NCBI RefSeq assembly: GCF_011064545.1
Contig: NZ_JAAMFG010000028.1
Location: 186,001 to 250,000 of the forward strand
From: Wenzhouxiangella sp. XN24
Lineage (GTDB): Bacteria > Pseudomonadota > Gammaproteobacteria > Steroidobacterales > XN24
Reading direction: 5' to 3'
Length of the DNA stretch: 64,000 bases
The position numbers were made by a program, and so were the translations under genes. Positions within the stretch are counted from its first letter, which is position 1, and every line of letters starts with the position of its first letter. The notes beneath the pieces were generated by a model that was not told the DNA's origin, did not search any database, and saw nothing but the letters and a program-made list of their open reading frames with translations. This document shows positions 53,168-61,550 of this stretch, piece after piece.

Positions 53168-54552
53168 GCCGGGCCGTCACGCTCATCGGCGCGGGACTCG
53201 GCGGCGCACTGGCCGCCATCTTCCTGGCACGTCGCGGCCGTGAAGTGACGATCTACGAGCAGCGTCCCGACCTGCGGCGGGTGGCGCTGCCTGCCGGTCG
53301 CTCCATCAACCTGGCGCTGGCGAACCGGGGCCTGAAGGCCCTCCGGGCGGCCGGCCTCGAGACCGCCGTCGCGGAACTGTTGACCGAGATGCGCGGCCGC
53401 ATGGTGCACCCGGTCGAAGGAGCGCTCGACTTCCAGCCCTACGGTCAACGGGCGCACGAGGTCATCTACTCCGTCTCGCGGCCGGGACTCAACGCCCTGC
53501 TGCTGGAGGCGGCGGAACGCGCCGGCGTGCGCATCCGTTTCGGCATGCGCTGCATGGCGGTGGATTTCGACACGGACACGCTCGAGTTCGAAGACGAAAC
53601 GAGCGGCACCCGGGAGCAGGTCAGGCTGACGCCGTGCATCGGCGCCGACGGCGCCGGCTCGATGTTGCGCAAGGCCCTGGCGAACCGGCCCGGCTACGAA
53701 AGCCGCGAAGACATGCTCTCGCACGGCTACAAGGAGCTCAGCATCCTGGCCGATGCGCGGGGCGCCCCGCGCATGGATCCGGGCGCACTGCATATCTGGC
53801 CGCGCGGGGGACACATGCTGATCGCCCTGCCGAACCGGGACAACACCTTCACGGTCACCCTGTTCCTCGCGCAGAGCGGCGAACCGTCGTTCGCCAGCCT
53901 CGGCACCAAGGAGGCCGTGCGCCGCTTCTTCTCCGACGAGTTCCCGGATGCCGCAGCGCTGATCGACGAGCTGGAGGACAGCTTCCTGGCCAACCCGACC
54001 GGCACGCTCGGCACCGTGCGCTGCTCCCCGTGGCACCTCGAGGACCGGGCGCTGCTGCTCGGCGACGCCGCCCATGCCATCGTGCCCTTCCATGGCCAGG
54101 GCATGAACTGCGCCTTCGAGGACGCGCTGGAACTCGATCGCTGTTTCGGCTCCGTTGAAGACGCAGGCTCCGCAGACGATGCTCGCGCCGCGGCCTTCCG
54201 CATGTTCTATGCGCGACGTAAACCCAATGCGGACGCCATCGCGGACATGGCGCTGGAGAACTACGTCGAGATGCGGGACTCGGTCCGGGATCCCGGGTTC
54301 CTGTTACGGCAGGCGGTCGCCTTCGAACTGGAACGACGCCATCCGGATCGCTTTGCCCGGCGCTACGGCCTCGTCATGTTTCGCGACGATGTGCCCTATG
54401 CCGAAGCGCAGCGGCGGGGACGGATCCAGGAGACGCTGCTCGTCGAGTTGACCGCGGGTCTCGATAATGCCGCGGCCGTCGACTATGATCGGGCCGGAAA
54501 ACTGATTGCTGCGCGCCTCGATCCCTTGCCGGAACTCGACAAACCAGGCTGA
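53164..54552 (+). CDS. kmo: Kynurenine 3-monooxygenase
   Basis: This 462-residue FAD aromatic hydroxylase converts kynurenine to 3-hydroxykynurenine with NADPH. GAGLGGALAAIFLARRG is the FAD dinucleotide fold, IGADGAGS the DG motif, and LLLGDAAHAIVPFHGQGMNCAFED the GD motif. RSINLALANRGLKAL is a KMO signature. The C-terminal helix is shorter and less hydrophobic than in eukaryotic outer-mitochondrial forms, so the enzyme is likely soluble. It ends the coupled run that began at 47715. Confidence 0.96.
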   Translation: MSRAVTLIGAGLGGALAAIFLARRGREVTIYEQRPDLRRVALPAGRSINLALANRGLKALRAAGLETAVAELLTEMRGRMVHPVEGALDFQPYGQRAHEVIYSVSRPGLNALLLEAAERAGVRIRFGMRCMAVDFDTDTLEFEDETSGTREQVRLTPCIGADGAGSMLRKALANRPGYESREDMLSHGYKELSILADARGAPRMDPGALHIWPRGGHMLIALPNRDNTFTVTLFLAQSGEPSFASLGTKEAVRRFFSDEFPDAAALIDELEDSFLANPTGTLGTVRCSPWHLEDRALLLGDAAHAIVPFHGQGMNCAFEDALELDRCFGSVEDAGSADDARAAAFRMFYARRKPNADAIADMALENYVEMRDSVRDPGFLLRQAVAFELERRHPDRFARRYGLVMFRDDVPYAEAQRRGRIQETLLVELTAGLDNAAAVDYDRAGKLIAARLDPLPELDKPG

Positions 54553-54575
54553 GCGCGGCACTGGAGATCCCGCCG

Positions 54576-56339
54576 ATGCCAGCGCCGACATTCTCCCGCC
54601 TGACCCTCTTCGAGCGCTTTTTGCAGCTGTTCACCTCGCTGCGCCCCGGCGAGGGACGCACCGTGTTTCTCATGCTGGCGCAGGTCTTTCTCCTGCTGCA
54701 CGGCTATTACCTCATCAAGCTCGTGCGCGATACGCTGATCCTCGTCGAAGGTTCGGCCGAGGTGCGCTCCTACGCCAACGGCGCAATTGCCGTGACGCTG
54801 ATTTTCCTGGTCCCGCTGTACAAGCTGTTATTCGATTACCTCAGGCGCGGCGGCGACAAGTCGGTCGTCTTGCGCTGGGTCGGGGGATTCTTCGCGTCCA
54901 ACCTGCTGATCTTCGCCTTCCTCTTCTGGCTGGGCATCCCGGTGGCGGTACCGTTTTTCATCTGGGTGGGGGTATACAGCGTCATGGTGGTCGCGCAGTT
55001 CTGGGCGTTTGCCGCCGACCTGCTGAACATCAAGACCGGGCAGCGGCTGTTCGCCCTCATCATGGTCGGCGCGGCGCTCGGGGCGTTGACGGGCAGCCAG
55101 GTGGCGGGCCGGCTCTACGAGGTGGTCGGCGTGACGAACCTCATGCTGCTTTCGGCCGCCATGCTGGTCTGCGTGCTGCTGCTCAGCCGGGTCGCCGAGC
55201 GTGCCGTCCCCGAAGGCTCGCGTGCAGCCGCAGCAGAGGAAGCGCCCGAGGCCGGGAGCTCGTTTGCCAGGGTGCTCGGCGGTTTCAGCACCGTGTTGCA
55301 AAGCAGCTACCTGTTCCGGATCGCGATATTCGTGCTGCTGCTCAACCTCGTGAACAGCAACGGCACGTATATTCTCGCGGCCTTCCTCAGCGATCATGCA
55401 GCGCAGCTGGTCGCCGCGAGCACGGCCGGCTTGACGACAGGCACCGTCATCTCGAAATTCTATGGCAATTTCTACGCCACCCTGACCGCGCTGCAGATCC
55501 TCGTCCAGCTGTTCCTGGTGTCACGCATTTTTCGCTGGTTCGGCGTGCGCGGCGCCATCCTGATCCTGCCGGCCGTCATGCTGCTGAACTACGGCCTCAT
55601 CCTGTTTTTCCCGGTCTTCGCGCTCGTGCGGGTATTGATGATCATCGAGATGACCACCAACTACTCGATCCAGAACACGACCAATCACACTCTTTACCTG
55701 CCGGTGACGCGCGAAGAGAAGTACGTCGGCAAGACCACCATCGACACGTTCTTCGTGCGCTTCGGCGACCTGCTGCAGGCGATGATGGTGTTTCTCGTGG
55801 CGCAGGTGCTCGGACTGGAGATCGGCTGGATCATCGGCATCAACCTCTGCCTGGCGGCGGTGCTTTTCGCCCTGGGCAATGCCATCGGGCGCCGTCATCA
55901 CGGCGAGATCCGGCACAACCTGGCCAACATGCCACCGGTCATCCAGGCGCCCCTGCCCGACGTCTACGTGCCCGCGGGGCAGATGCTGGTGTTCAGCGTC
56001 CCGGACAGGGCCTTCATGGACCCTGATCCGGGCGACACGCTGCGTTACGAAGCGAAATCGGCCGACGGCAGTCCGCTGCCGGCCTGGATCCGTTTCGACC
56101 GGCACAACCAGACGTTCACGCTGCAGCCGCCGCAGGATACGGCGGGAGAGCGGCGCGTGGTCCTGACGGCCACGGACTTCGAGGGGCTCAGCGTGCACGC
56201 CGAATTCGGCATCGAGTATGGGCCCGACCCGGTCCCCCGCTTCAGCGCAATCTCTGCAGCTGCGTCGCCCGGGTCACCAGTGCCTCCAGTTGGCGCGGAT
56301 GGAGATACGCCGATAACGGCGCCACATTCTGGGCAGTAA
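54576..56339 (+). CDS. ATP/ADP-translocase-like (Npt/MFS) transporter with C-terminal cadherin/Ig-like domain
   Basis: This is a 587-residue protein. Residues about 28-440 form some 11-12 membrane helices, with the NPT-like stretch HGYYLIKLVRDTLILVEG and NTTNHTLYLPVTREEKYVGK, seen in Npt1/Npt2-related proteins outside obligate parasites. Residues about 460-548 have the pattern of a cadherin-like/putative Ig (CADG) domain: DPDPGDTLRYEAKSADG, LPAWIRFDRHNQTF, VVLTATDFEGLS. A Pro/Ser-rich tail of about 35 residues follows. The substrate is unknown. It lies 23 bases after kmo, so co-transcription is likely, and its last 98 bases overlap the convergent phosphatase gene. Confidence 0.8.
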   Translation: MPAPTFSRLTLFERFLQLFTSLRPGEGRTVFLMLAQVFLLLHGYYLIKLVRDTLILVEGSAEVRSYANGAIAVTLIFLVPLYKLLFDYLRRGGDKSVVLRWVGGFFASNLLIFAFLFWLGIPVAVPFFIWVGVYSVMVVAQFWAFAADLLNIKTGQRLFALIMVGAALGALTGSQVAGRLYEVVGVTNLMLLSAAMLVCVLLLSRVAERAVPEGSRAAAAEEAPEAGSSFARVLGGFSTVLQSSYLFRIAIFVLLLNLVNSNGTYILAAFLSDHAAQLVAASTAGLTTGTVISKFYGNFYATLTALQILVQLFLVSRIFRWFGVRGAILILPAVMLLNYGLILFFPVFALVRVLMIIEMTTNYSIQNTTNHTLYLPVTREEKYVGKTTIDTFFVRFGDLLQAMMVFLVAQVLGLEIGWIIGINLCLAAVLFALGNAIGRRHHGEIRHNLANMPPVIQAPLPDVYVPAGQMLVFSVPDRAFMDPDPGDTLRYEAKSADGSPLPAWIRFDRHNQTFTLQPPQDTAGERRVVLTATDFEGLSVHAEFGIEYGPDPVPRFSAISAAASPGSPVPPVGADGDTPITAPHSGQ

Positions 56340-58023
56340 TCGTCTCGAGCGCCGCGCCCATCTGCGGCGTCAGCGTCAGCTCGGAATTACGCAACATCGC
56401 CCGGACATCGCTCGCCACGCCGAAGGCCTCCGACTGGTCGGTCAGCCAGAGTCGCCAGTCTTCATCGTAGCGCAGGGTGCCCAGGTCATGGACCGCATTC
56501 AGGATAAGCACGTCGAAGGCACTCATCAGCTGATACTGCCCGGCCAGGTCGCACGCGCCGGTGAAGGGAATCTGCTGCGCCTGGCGCTGCCGTTCGGAGA
56601 ACGATCCCGGAATCCACAAACGCAGTGAGCCACGCGCATCGCCGATCTCTCGCTCCACGGTCACGGGCACCATGCCCAGTTCCAGCAGGCGATCGACCCG
56701 GTAAGCAGCGATCTCGTAGCCGAAACGTTCGGCCTGCTCGTCGCCCCGTCGCCACCTGCGCGATTCCAGCCCCGGGGCGGTATCGACCGTGTTGAACACC
56801 GCGTCGAGGCGGCGCCCGTCATGCTCCAGCACGACGCGCTGCACCTCCGCGTCGCCAGCCGCGTCGACCTCGGTCACGTCCGCCGTAAGCAGGAAAGCCT
56901 CGATCTCTGCGTCGCTCATGCCGTAAGGACGATCCCATTCACGGGGCGGAGCCGTCTCTACCTCGGCGTAGCCCTCGCCCGCGTACCAGGCGCGCACCGT
57001 GCCGTCCTCGAGCACCAGGGCCGAGGGGCGGCCTTGATAGGCCGAGACGTTCATGCCGGTATCGACGCGCAGCACGTGACCGTCCAGTCGGCTTGTGATC
57101 CTGCGGCCGCGGGTCGGCGTATGGCCGACCGCAACCCGGGCGGCGCCGAATTGTTCGAGCACGCGCTTGGTGGGCTCGGTCTCCACATAGGCGTGGCAAA
57201 GCGAATTGCCGCGGTACCAGAGCGGTCCATCCGGGATGAAAGGCAGGCCTTCCGTGGCCGCGGTGATGGCATCGCCCGCCGCCCGCACTTCCGGCGCAGC
57301 GTCCTCGCCGAGTGCGGCGGCGCGCGCAATGATCATCCTCTGGCCGTCGTCATCACTCACGATGCCCGCGTCGAGCAGGGTGTGCCAGCCCTGTGCGAAT
57401 CGGCGGATATCGCTGCGCGCACGTTCATTGAGCGTGTCCAGCGTAAGCCGGTCCAGCAGCGGCGAGACGCCGCCGTGGATGAACAGGGTGTCGTTGACGA
57501 CGATGGCGACCGGCAGGTCCAGCAGCCAGGCGCCGTACTCGCCGTCCGGCGCCAGCGCCGCGCGCCGCTCGAAAAAGCCGGGCGGAAACTCGCCCGCCTG
57601 CTCCGCGCCGAACTGGGCATAATCGCCCAGGCTGACGTAGCGCAGGTCCCCGGCGAGATTCATCGCCTCGTGATTGCCGTGAATGACATGCACATCGCCG
57701 CCGGCGGCCGCGGCTTCCTCGTCCAGGCGCATCAGCAGGTCCATCACCTGCTTGCCGTAGTCGCCGCGATCCAGCAGGTCCCCGAGCGACACGAGATGCG
57801 CTTCCCCGCCGCTCCAGCGCAGCTCGGCATCCACCAGGCCCGTGCCCTGCAACAGGGTGACCAGCTCGTCATAGGCGCCATGAACATCGCCGACGACGAC
57901 CACCCGGTCGACGCCCTCGAAGCGGTAGTCTGCGGCCGAGAGCGCTTGTGCGCCCGGCAACAGGAACAGCAGGAGCAGCCAGGAGGCCTGGCGTATCTTC
58001 TCTTGGATGACGTGCAACATCAT
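56242..58023 (-). CDS. Secreted metallophosphoesterase fused to a kinase-like (probably inactive) C-terminal domain
   Basis: This is a 593-residue protein with a signal peptide (about 1-30, ending ALSA before ADYRF). Residues about 38-350 are a calcineurin-type phosphoesterase: GDVHG 45-49, GDLLDRG 81-87, GNHE 116-119, His183 in FIHGG, and GHTP 300-303. Residues about 372-560 look like the Fam20/HipA/PI-kinase fold: the conserved YEIAAYRVDRLLELGMVPVT (Glu437), GSLRLWI, and WRLWLTDQSEAF with Asp529. The ATP-lysine position reads VFN and the catalytic DRxxxN position reads VHDLGT, so this half looks like a pseudokinase. It overlaps the upstream gene by 4 bases. Confidence 0.75.
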   Translation of the reverse strand: MMLHVIQEKIRQASWLLLLFLLPGAQALSAADYRFEGVDRVVVVGDVHGAYDELVTLLQGTGLVDAELRWSGGEAHLVSLGDLLDRGDYGKQVMDLLMRLDEEAAAAGGDVHVIHGNHEAMNLAGDLRYVSLGDYAQFGAEQAGEFPPGFFERRAALAPDGEYGAWLLDLPVAIVVNDTLFIHGGVSPLLDRLTLDTLNERARSDIRRFAQGWHTLLDAGIVSDDDGQRMIIARAAALGEDAAPEVRAAGDAITAATEGLPFIPDGPLWYRGNSLCHAYVETEPTKRVLEQFGAARVAVGHTPTRGRRITSRLDGHVLRVDTGMNVSAYQGRPSALVLEDGTVRAWYAGEGYAEVETAPPREWDRPYGMSDAEIEAFLLTADVTEVDAAGDAEVQRVVLEHDGRRLDAVFNTVDTAPGLESRRWRRGDEQAERFGYEIAAYRVDRLLELGMVPVTVEREIGDARGSLRLWIPGSFSERQRQAQQIPFTGACDLAGQYQLMSAFDVLILNAVHDLGTLRYDEDWRLWLTDQSEAFGVASDVRAMLRNSELTLTPQMGAALETITAQNVAPLSAYLHPRQLEALVTRATQLQRLR

Positions 58024-58964
58024 TGCCCTCCCACGGCTTGATCCTCCGCCACGACGGTGGTGAACAGGCCGAGGCTGATGTATCTCTCGCAGACGAACTC
58101 GGCATAGCGCGCGGAAAAGAAGCTGCCGACGGAAAACACCCGTCCCCCGCGCACGAATTTTTCCTCCCGCCCGGGCAGCAGGGTGCGGACTGCTTCCACC
58201 TGCGCGTCGCTCTGCGGCACGATCAGGACTTCATGCATCGCCACCCCCGCATCGTCGCCCGCTGTGTACCTGGCCAGCATGCCGTCCACCTCTTCCAGCG
58301 CCACGGATTCCTGCCATGCAACCTGCGCGTCGGACTCCACCAGCGCCTGCAGCACGTCACGCAAATCAGCCACCTGCTTCGCAGGCGGATTGAGGTTCAA
58401 GTAGTCCGTAATGGCCTTGCGCAGGCCGATCATGCCGCGCTGCGCGCCGTCACCGGCTACGTCGGGCATCTCCAGGCGCCACTCGCGCGCAAAGTGGCGG
58501 ATGATCTCCGTCTCGCGCTCGTCCACGTGGCCGTCCACCGAGGCGAGTTCTTGCAGCACGCGCAGGATCTGCGTGGCGCCCCTGGGCTGGACAAGGCGCT
58601 TGATCAGGTCGGCCGACTCCTTGCGCTCCAGGTTGAGCGCGCGCAGGAACAGGCTGCGAAAACCGCGCTGGCGGAACTCCGCCACCCACAGCCCGCTACC
58701 GATGAGCACGAATATCACCGCCGTGACGATGCCGATCGTGGTCTTGGTCGCGGCCGCCGGGTTGGGATTGATCAGCAGGAACATGATCAGGAACGGGATA
58801 CCGTTGAAAAGGCCCAGCAGTGCGGCGGCGATGGACACGCTCTCCGCGACTTCCCGGACCATGCGCCGTTTCCACAACTTGTTGATGATCAGGTAGTTGG
58901 TGACCAGGGTCACGACGATCCCGATCGCCACCAGGAACTCGACGAAGGTCAGGAAGAAATTCAC
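58020..58964 (-). CDS. Three-helix inner-membrane protein with TerB-like domain
   Basis: This is a 314-residue protein with three predicted membrane helices at about 5-27, 43-66 and 75-95. A soluble region with a TerB/DjlA-N-like pattern follows at about 132-210 (ILRVLQELASVDGHVDERETEIIRHFA), a helical domain that can bind metal at its acidic DGHVDERE turn. The last 70 residues (SVGSFFSARYAEFVCERYISLG) weakly recall a SPOR-like alpha/beta repeat. I do not recognise the full-length family. Its ATG overlaps the stop of the upstream kinase-like gene and its stop overlaps the phosphatase start, so the three are translated as a unit. Confidence 0.75.
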   Translation of the reverse strand: MNFFLTFVEFLVAIGIVVTLVTNYLIINKLWKRRMVREVAESVSIAAALLGLFNGIPFLIMFLLINPNPAAATKTTIGIVTAVIFVLIGSGLWVAEFRQRGFRSLFLRALNLERKESADLIKRLVQPRGATQILRVLQELASVDGHVDERETEIIRHFAREWRLEMPDVAGDGAQRGMIGLRKAITDYLNLNPPAKQVADLRDVLQALVESDAQVAWQESVALEEVDGMLARYTAGDDAGVAMHEVLIVPQSDAQVEAVRTLLPGREEKFVRGGRVFSVGSFFSARYAEFVCERYISLGLFTTVVAEDQAVGGQ

Positions 58965-59995
58965 TGCCGGGCGACCGCCAGGCAGGCGAGTCCGAGCGCC
59001 TCTGCGGAATCTTCGAACGTCCCGATCCGCCCCTCGTCCACGGCCTCCAGCAAGTCATCGATGCGCCGTTGCACCTGGCGGATTTCCGCCCTGGTGAGAC
59101 CGAACTGTATGCGTCCCCGCCGGCTACGCACGCCGCGGGTGTTCGCGAGATTCTTGCCGAACGTGGCGACGGGCGTCAGTACGCCGTCCTCGAGATGAAA
59201 CTCCGCGACCACCCCAAGGGCCTGTTCAAGGTCGTCGCGAGTGATGCTGCGCAACCGGTCGATCGTTTTCTGCGGCAGCCTGTCCACCAGCAAGGGGCTC
59301 CACGTATCGCCCCGGTCGCTGATGCGGCTATCGAAGGCGACGTCGTTATCGACGGCGAACAGGCGCGGGTCGTCCGGGTGAGTCGAGACCAGCAGGTTGC
59401 CGTAGTTGGCGTCCTTGTGGTCGATCAGGTGAGTCAGGATATTCAGGTTGCCCCAGTGGCGTGCATAACGCGGGTCCGTCGCGAAGCGCGCCGCATCCCA
59501 TGGGTCATTGGGGGACACCTCGGAAAGCCAGTAGGACAGCAGGAACAGCACCGAGTCGGTGGTCAGGATGGTCGCCGGGGCCTCGTTGCGTAAGCTCCGG
59601 TATTCATCTCGCGTGAGTGCGCGCATCACCACGGGCGGCACCACGTATTCACACTCGTCGAGGAACAGCGACTGCAGGCGGTACGTCGCCAGCGCATAGC
59701 GCGGCTCGTTGTTGAAGCCGTCCCCCGGCGGACTCACGGGCTTCCACAACACTTCCATGCCGGGTTCGCCGTCCGGCCCGGCGAGCACGACGCGCGCCGA
59801 GCGATCGCCTTCCACGCTGGGCCTGGCCTGCTTGGCGTCGAGAATTTCCAGCGGCCCGTGCAGGCGGTTCTCTATGTACGCCACCGGGAACAGGATATTC
59901 GGCCCGGTCTGCGCCTGGACCGCCTGCGGCGCAAACGCCTGGAGCAGCGCCGCGAAGACCAGGACGAAAACCGATCGGCTGATTATTGATCGCAT
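58961..59995 (-). CDS. Secreted Fam20/HipA-like kinase candidate
   Basis: This is a 344-residue protein with a Sec signal peptide (about 1-28, cleavage AVQA before QTG). Motifs in order suggest an atypical kinase: Lys85 in EVLWKPV, Glu97 in NNEPRYALATYRLQSLFL, the catalytic-loop-like LIDHKDANYGNLL (191-202, Asp192, Asp195, Asn200) and the metal-binding-like FAVDNDVAF (213-221, Asp216). This order parallels Fam20C (K, E, DRH, LDNG) and HipA/PI-kinase enzymes. That it phosphorylates a periplasmic protein or envelope sugar is inference. GAGGAACACGG precedes the ATG. No database confirmation was possible. Confidence 0.65.
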   Translation of the reverse strand: MRSIISRSVFVLVFAALLQAFAPQAVQAQTGPNILFPVAYIENRLHGPLEILDAKQARPSVEGDRSARVVLAGPDGEPGMEVLWKPVSPPGDGFNNEPRYALATYRLQSLFLDECEYVVPPVVMRALTRDEYRSLRNEAPATILTTDSVLFLLSYWLSEVSPNDPWDAARFATDPRYARHWGNLNILTHLIDHKDANYGNLLVSTHPDDPRLFAVDNDVAFDSRISDRGDTWSPLLVDRLPQKTIDRLRSITRDDLEQALGVVAEFHLEDGVLTPVATFGKNLANTRGVRSRRGRIQFGLTRAEIRQVQRRIDDLLEAVDEGRIGTFEDSAEALGLACLAVARQ

Positions 59996-60035
59996 TTTTC
60001 CGTGTTCCTCAACCTATTGCCCGCCCGGACGACGA

Positions 60036-61550
60036 TCAGCGCAGCTTGTTCATCCAGATGCTGTGGCGCTTGAAGCGCCGCACCGTGCCGTCCTCGCCAG
60101 GCTCGAAATAGACCGTCTCGCCCAGTGAGTCATCGTCGTTGCGCACGCGCCGGAAAGTGTGCTCGCCGACATGCCGTAAGCGCACCATGTCCTTGGCCGG
60201 ATCTCGGCTCCCCAGGTAGAGCAGCGCCAGGCCATCCTGCCATGGCACGATGGCCACCTGGCCCCAGATGTTGTCGTAAACCCCGGTATAGCGCAGCCAT
60301 TCCGCGTTGCGTGCGGGCGCCTCGTCCGGTGCGTCCAGCGCGCTTTCGATCGCGGGAGCGATAAGGTCGAAAGCCTTGGCGGCATAGAAGCCGGGCTCGG
60401 AGCCGATGGTGTTGGTCAGCACGATGGCGCCGAGCTTCGTTTTCGGCTCGAGCCGGAACTCGGTGTAGTACCCGGGACACCCGCCGCCATGGCGCGCGAA
60501 GGTGCGCTCCCCTTCGCGCCGGACGCTGAAACCGAGCCCCCAGGTCGTTTCCCAGTCGGGATCGACCCAGTGCACGCGTTGCATCTCGCGCAGGGTGGAG
60601 GCGCGCAACAACTCGTCCCCGCCGTCGCCCAACAGGCGGAACTGCCACATGGCGAACTTCGCCATGTCGTTGACGCTGGAGGCGAACCCCGCGGCGGGGG
60701 CGATGCCCCGGGTCTGGAACGGCGCGACGACTTCCCGCATCCCGTCCCGCTTCAGCGCGGTGTGGCCGACGGCCATGCGCCCGCCACGCAGTTCGATCGG
60801 GATGTCGGTATACGTGTCGCTCATTCCGAGCGGATCGAGCAGGTGTTCGCGTATGTAGGGATCGAAAGCCTGGCCGGACGTGGCCACCACGATCTCGCCG
60901 ACCAGGCTCAGGCCCAGGTTGGAGTACTGGAAGTAGCGCGCAGACGGATAAAGCGTCTGCTGCGCGCCGAGCCGGGCGCGAATCTCGTCGCTTGTCGGGA
61001 ACGGATAGTCCGGATCGGTCCAGTAGGGGAAGTCGGACTCGCGGGGCAGCCCGGCGGAATGCGTCAGCAGGCCGCGAATGGTGACCGGCTCATCCGCCGG
61101 GTGCGCATCCTCGATGTTGAACCAGTCCAGGTGCTGCGCGACCGGATCGTCCAGGCGCAGCAGGCCGGCGTCACGTTGCTGCATCAGCGCCACGCTGGTG
61201 AACAGCTTCGAAATCGAGCAGATGCTGTAGAGCGTATCGGGCGTCGCGGGGGCGCCGGTCGCCGGATTGGCCTCGCCGAAGGCGCCGCTGGCCACCAGTT
61301 CCTGGTCGTGAACGATGCCGTAGGAGACGCCGGGCACCCGACTGGTGCTGGCCTGGTACTCGACCCATTCGGCCCACAGCTGGACTGCACCAGAGACACG
61401 GGGATCATCCGCGAGCCGGAGCGACGGGGCCGAGGCGGCCGCCACGCCGGCCAGCCCCATGGTGGCGAGCATCAATGCACACCGCACGGCATGATGGGTG
61501 AGGCGCTTACCGTGATTCATGTTCGTCCCAGAAATCCCGGCGGTCCCCAT
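60036..61550 (-). CDS. Secreted serine hydrolase of the beta-lactamase/PBP4-like family
   Basis: This is a 504-residue class C beta-lactamase-fold protein. A signal peptide ends near residue 40 (VAAASA before PSLRL). The active site shows SxxK in CSISKLF, YxN in QYSNLGLSL and an HGGG third motif in ARHGGGCPGY in place of KTG. A C-terminal lipocalin-like tail (about 400-504) ends the protein. Enzymes of this type include D-aminopeptidases and esterases, and substrate cannot be predicted. The ATG at 61550 has GAGGAGC upstream; the ATG at 61520 would give a shorter signal peptide. It lies only 40 bases upstream of the kinase-like gene on the same strand. Confidence 0.88.
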   Translation of the reverse strand: MGTAGISGTNMNHGKRLTHHAVRCALMLATMGLAGVAAASAPSLRLADDPRVSGAVQLWAEWVEYQASTSRVPGVSYGIVHDQELVASGAFGEANPATGAPATPDTLYSICSISKLFTSVALMQQRDAGLLRLDDPVAQHLDWFNIEDAHPADEPVTIRGLLTHSAGLPRESDFPYWTDPDYPFPTSDEIRARLGAQQTLYPSARYFQYSNLGLSLVGEIVVATSGQAFDPYIREHLLDPLGMSDTYTDIPIELRGGRMAVGHTALKRDGMREVVAPFQTRGIAPAAGFASSVNDMAKFAMWQFRLLGDGGDELLRASTLREMQRVHWVDPDWETTWGLGFSVRREGERTFARHGGGCPGYYTEFRLEPKTKLGAIVLTNTIGSEPGFYAAKAFDLIAPAIESALDAPDEAPARNAEWLRYTGVYDNIWGQVAIVPWQDGLALLYLGSRDPAKDMVRLRHVGEHTFRRVRNDDDSLGETVYFEPGEDGTVRRFKRHSIWMNKLR

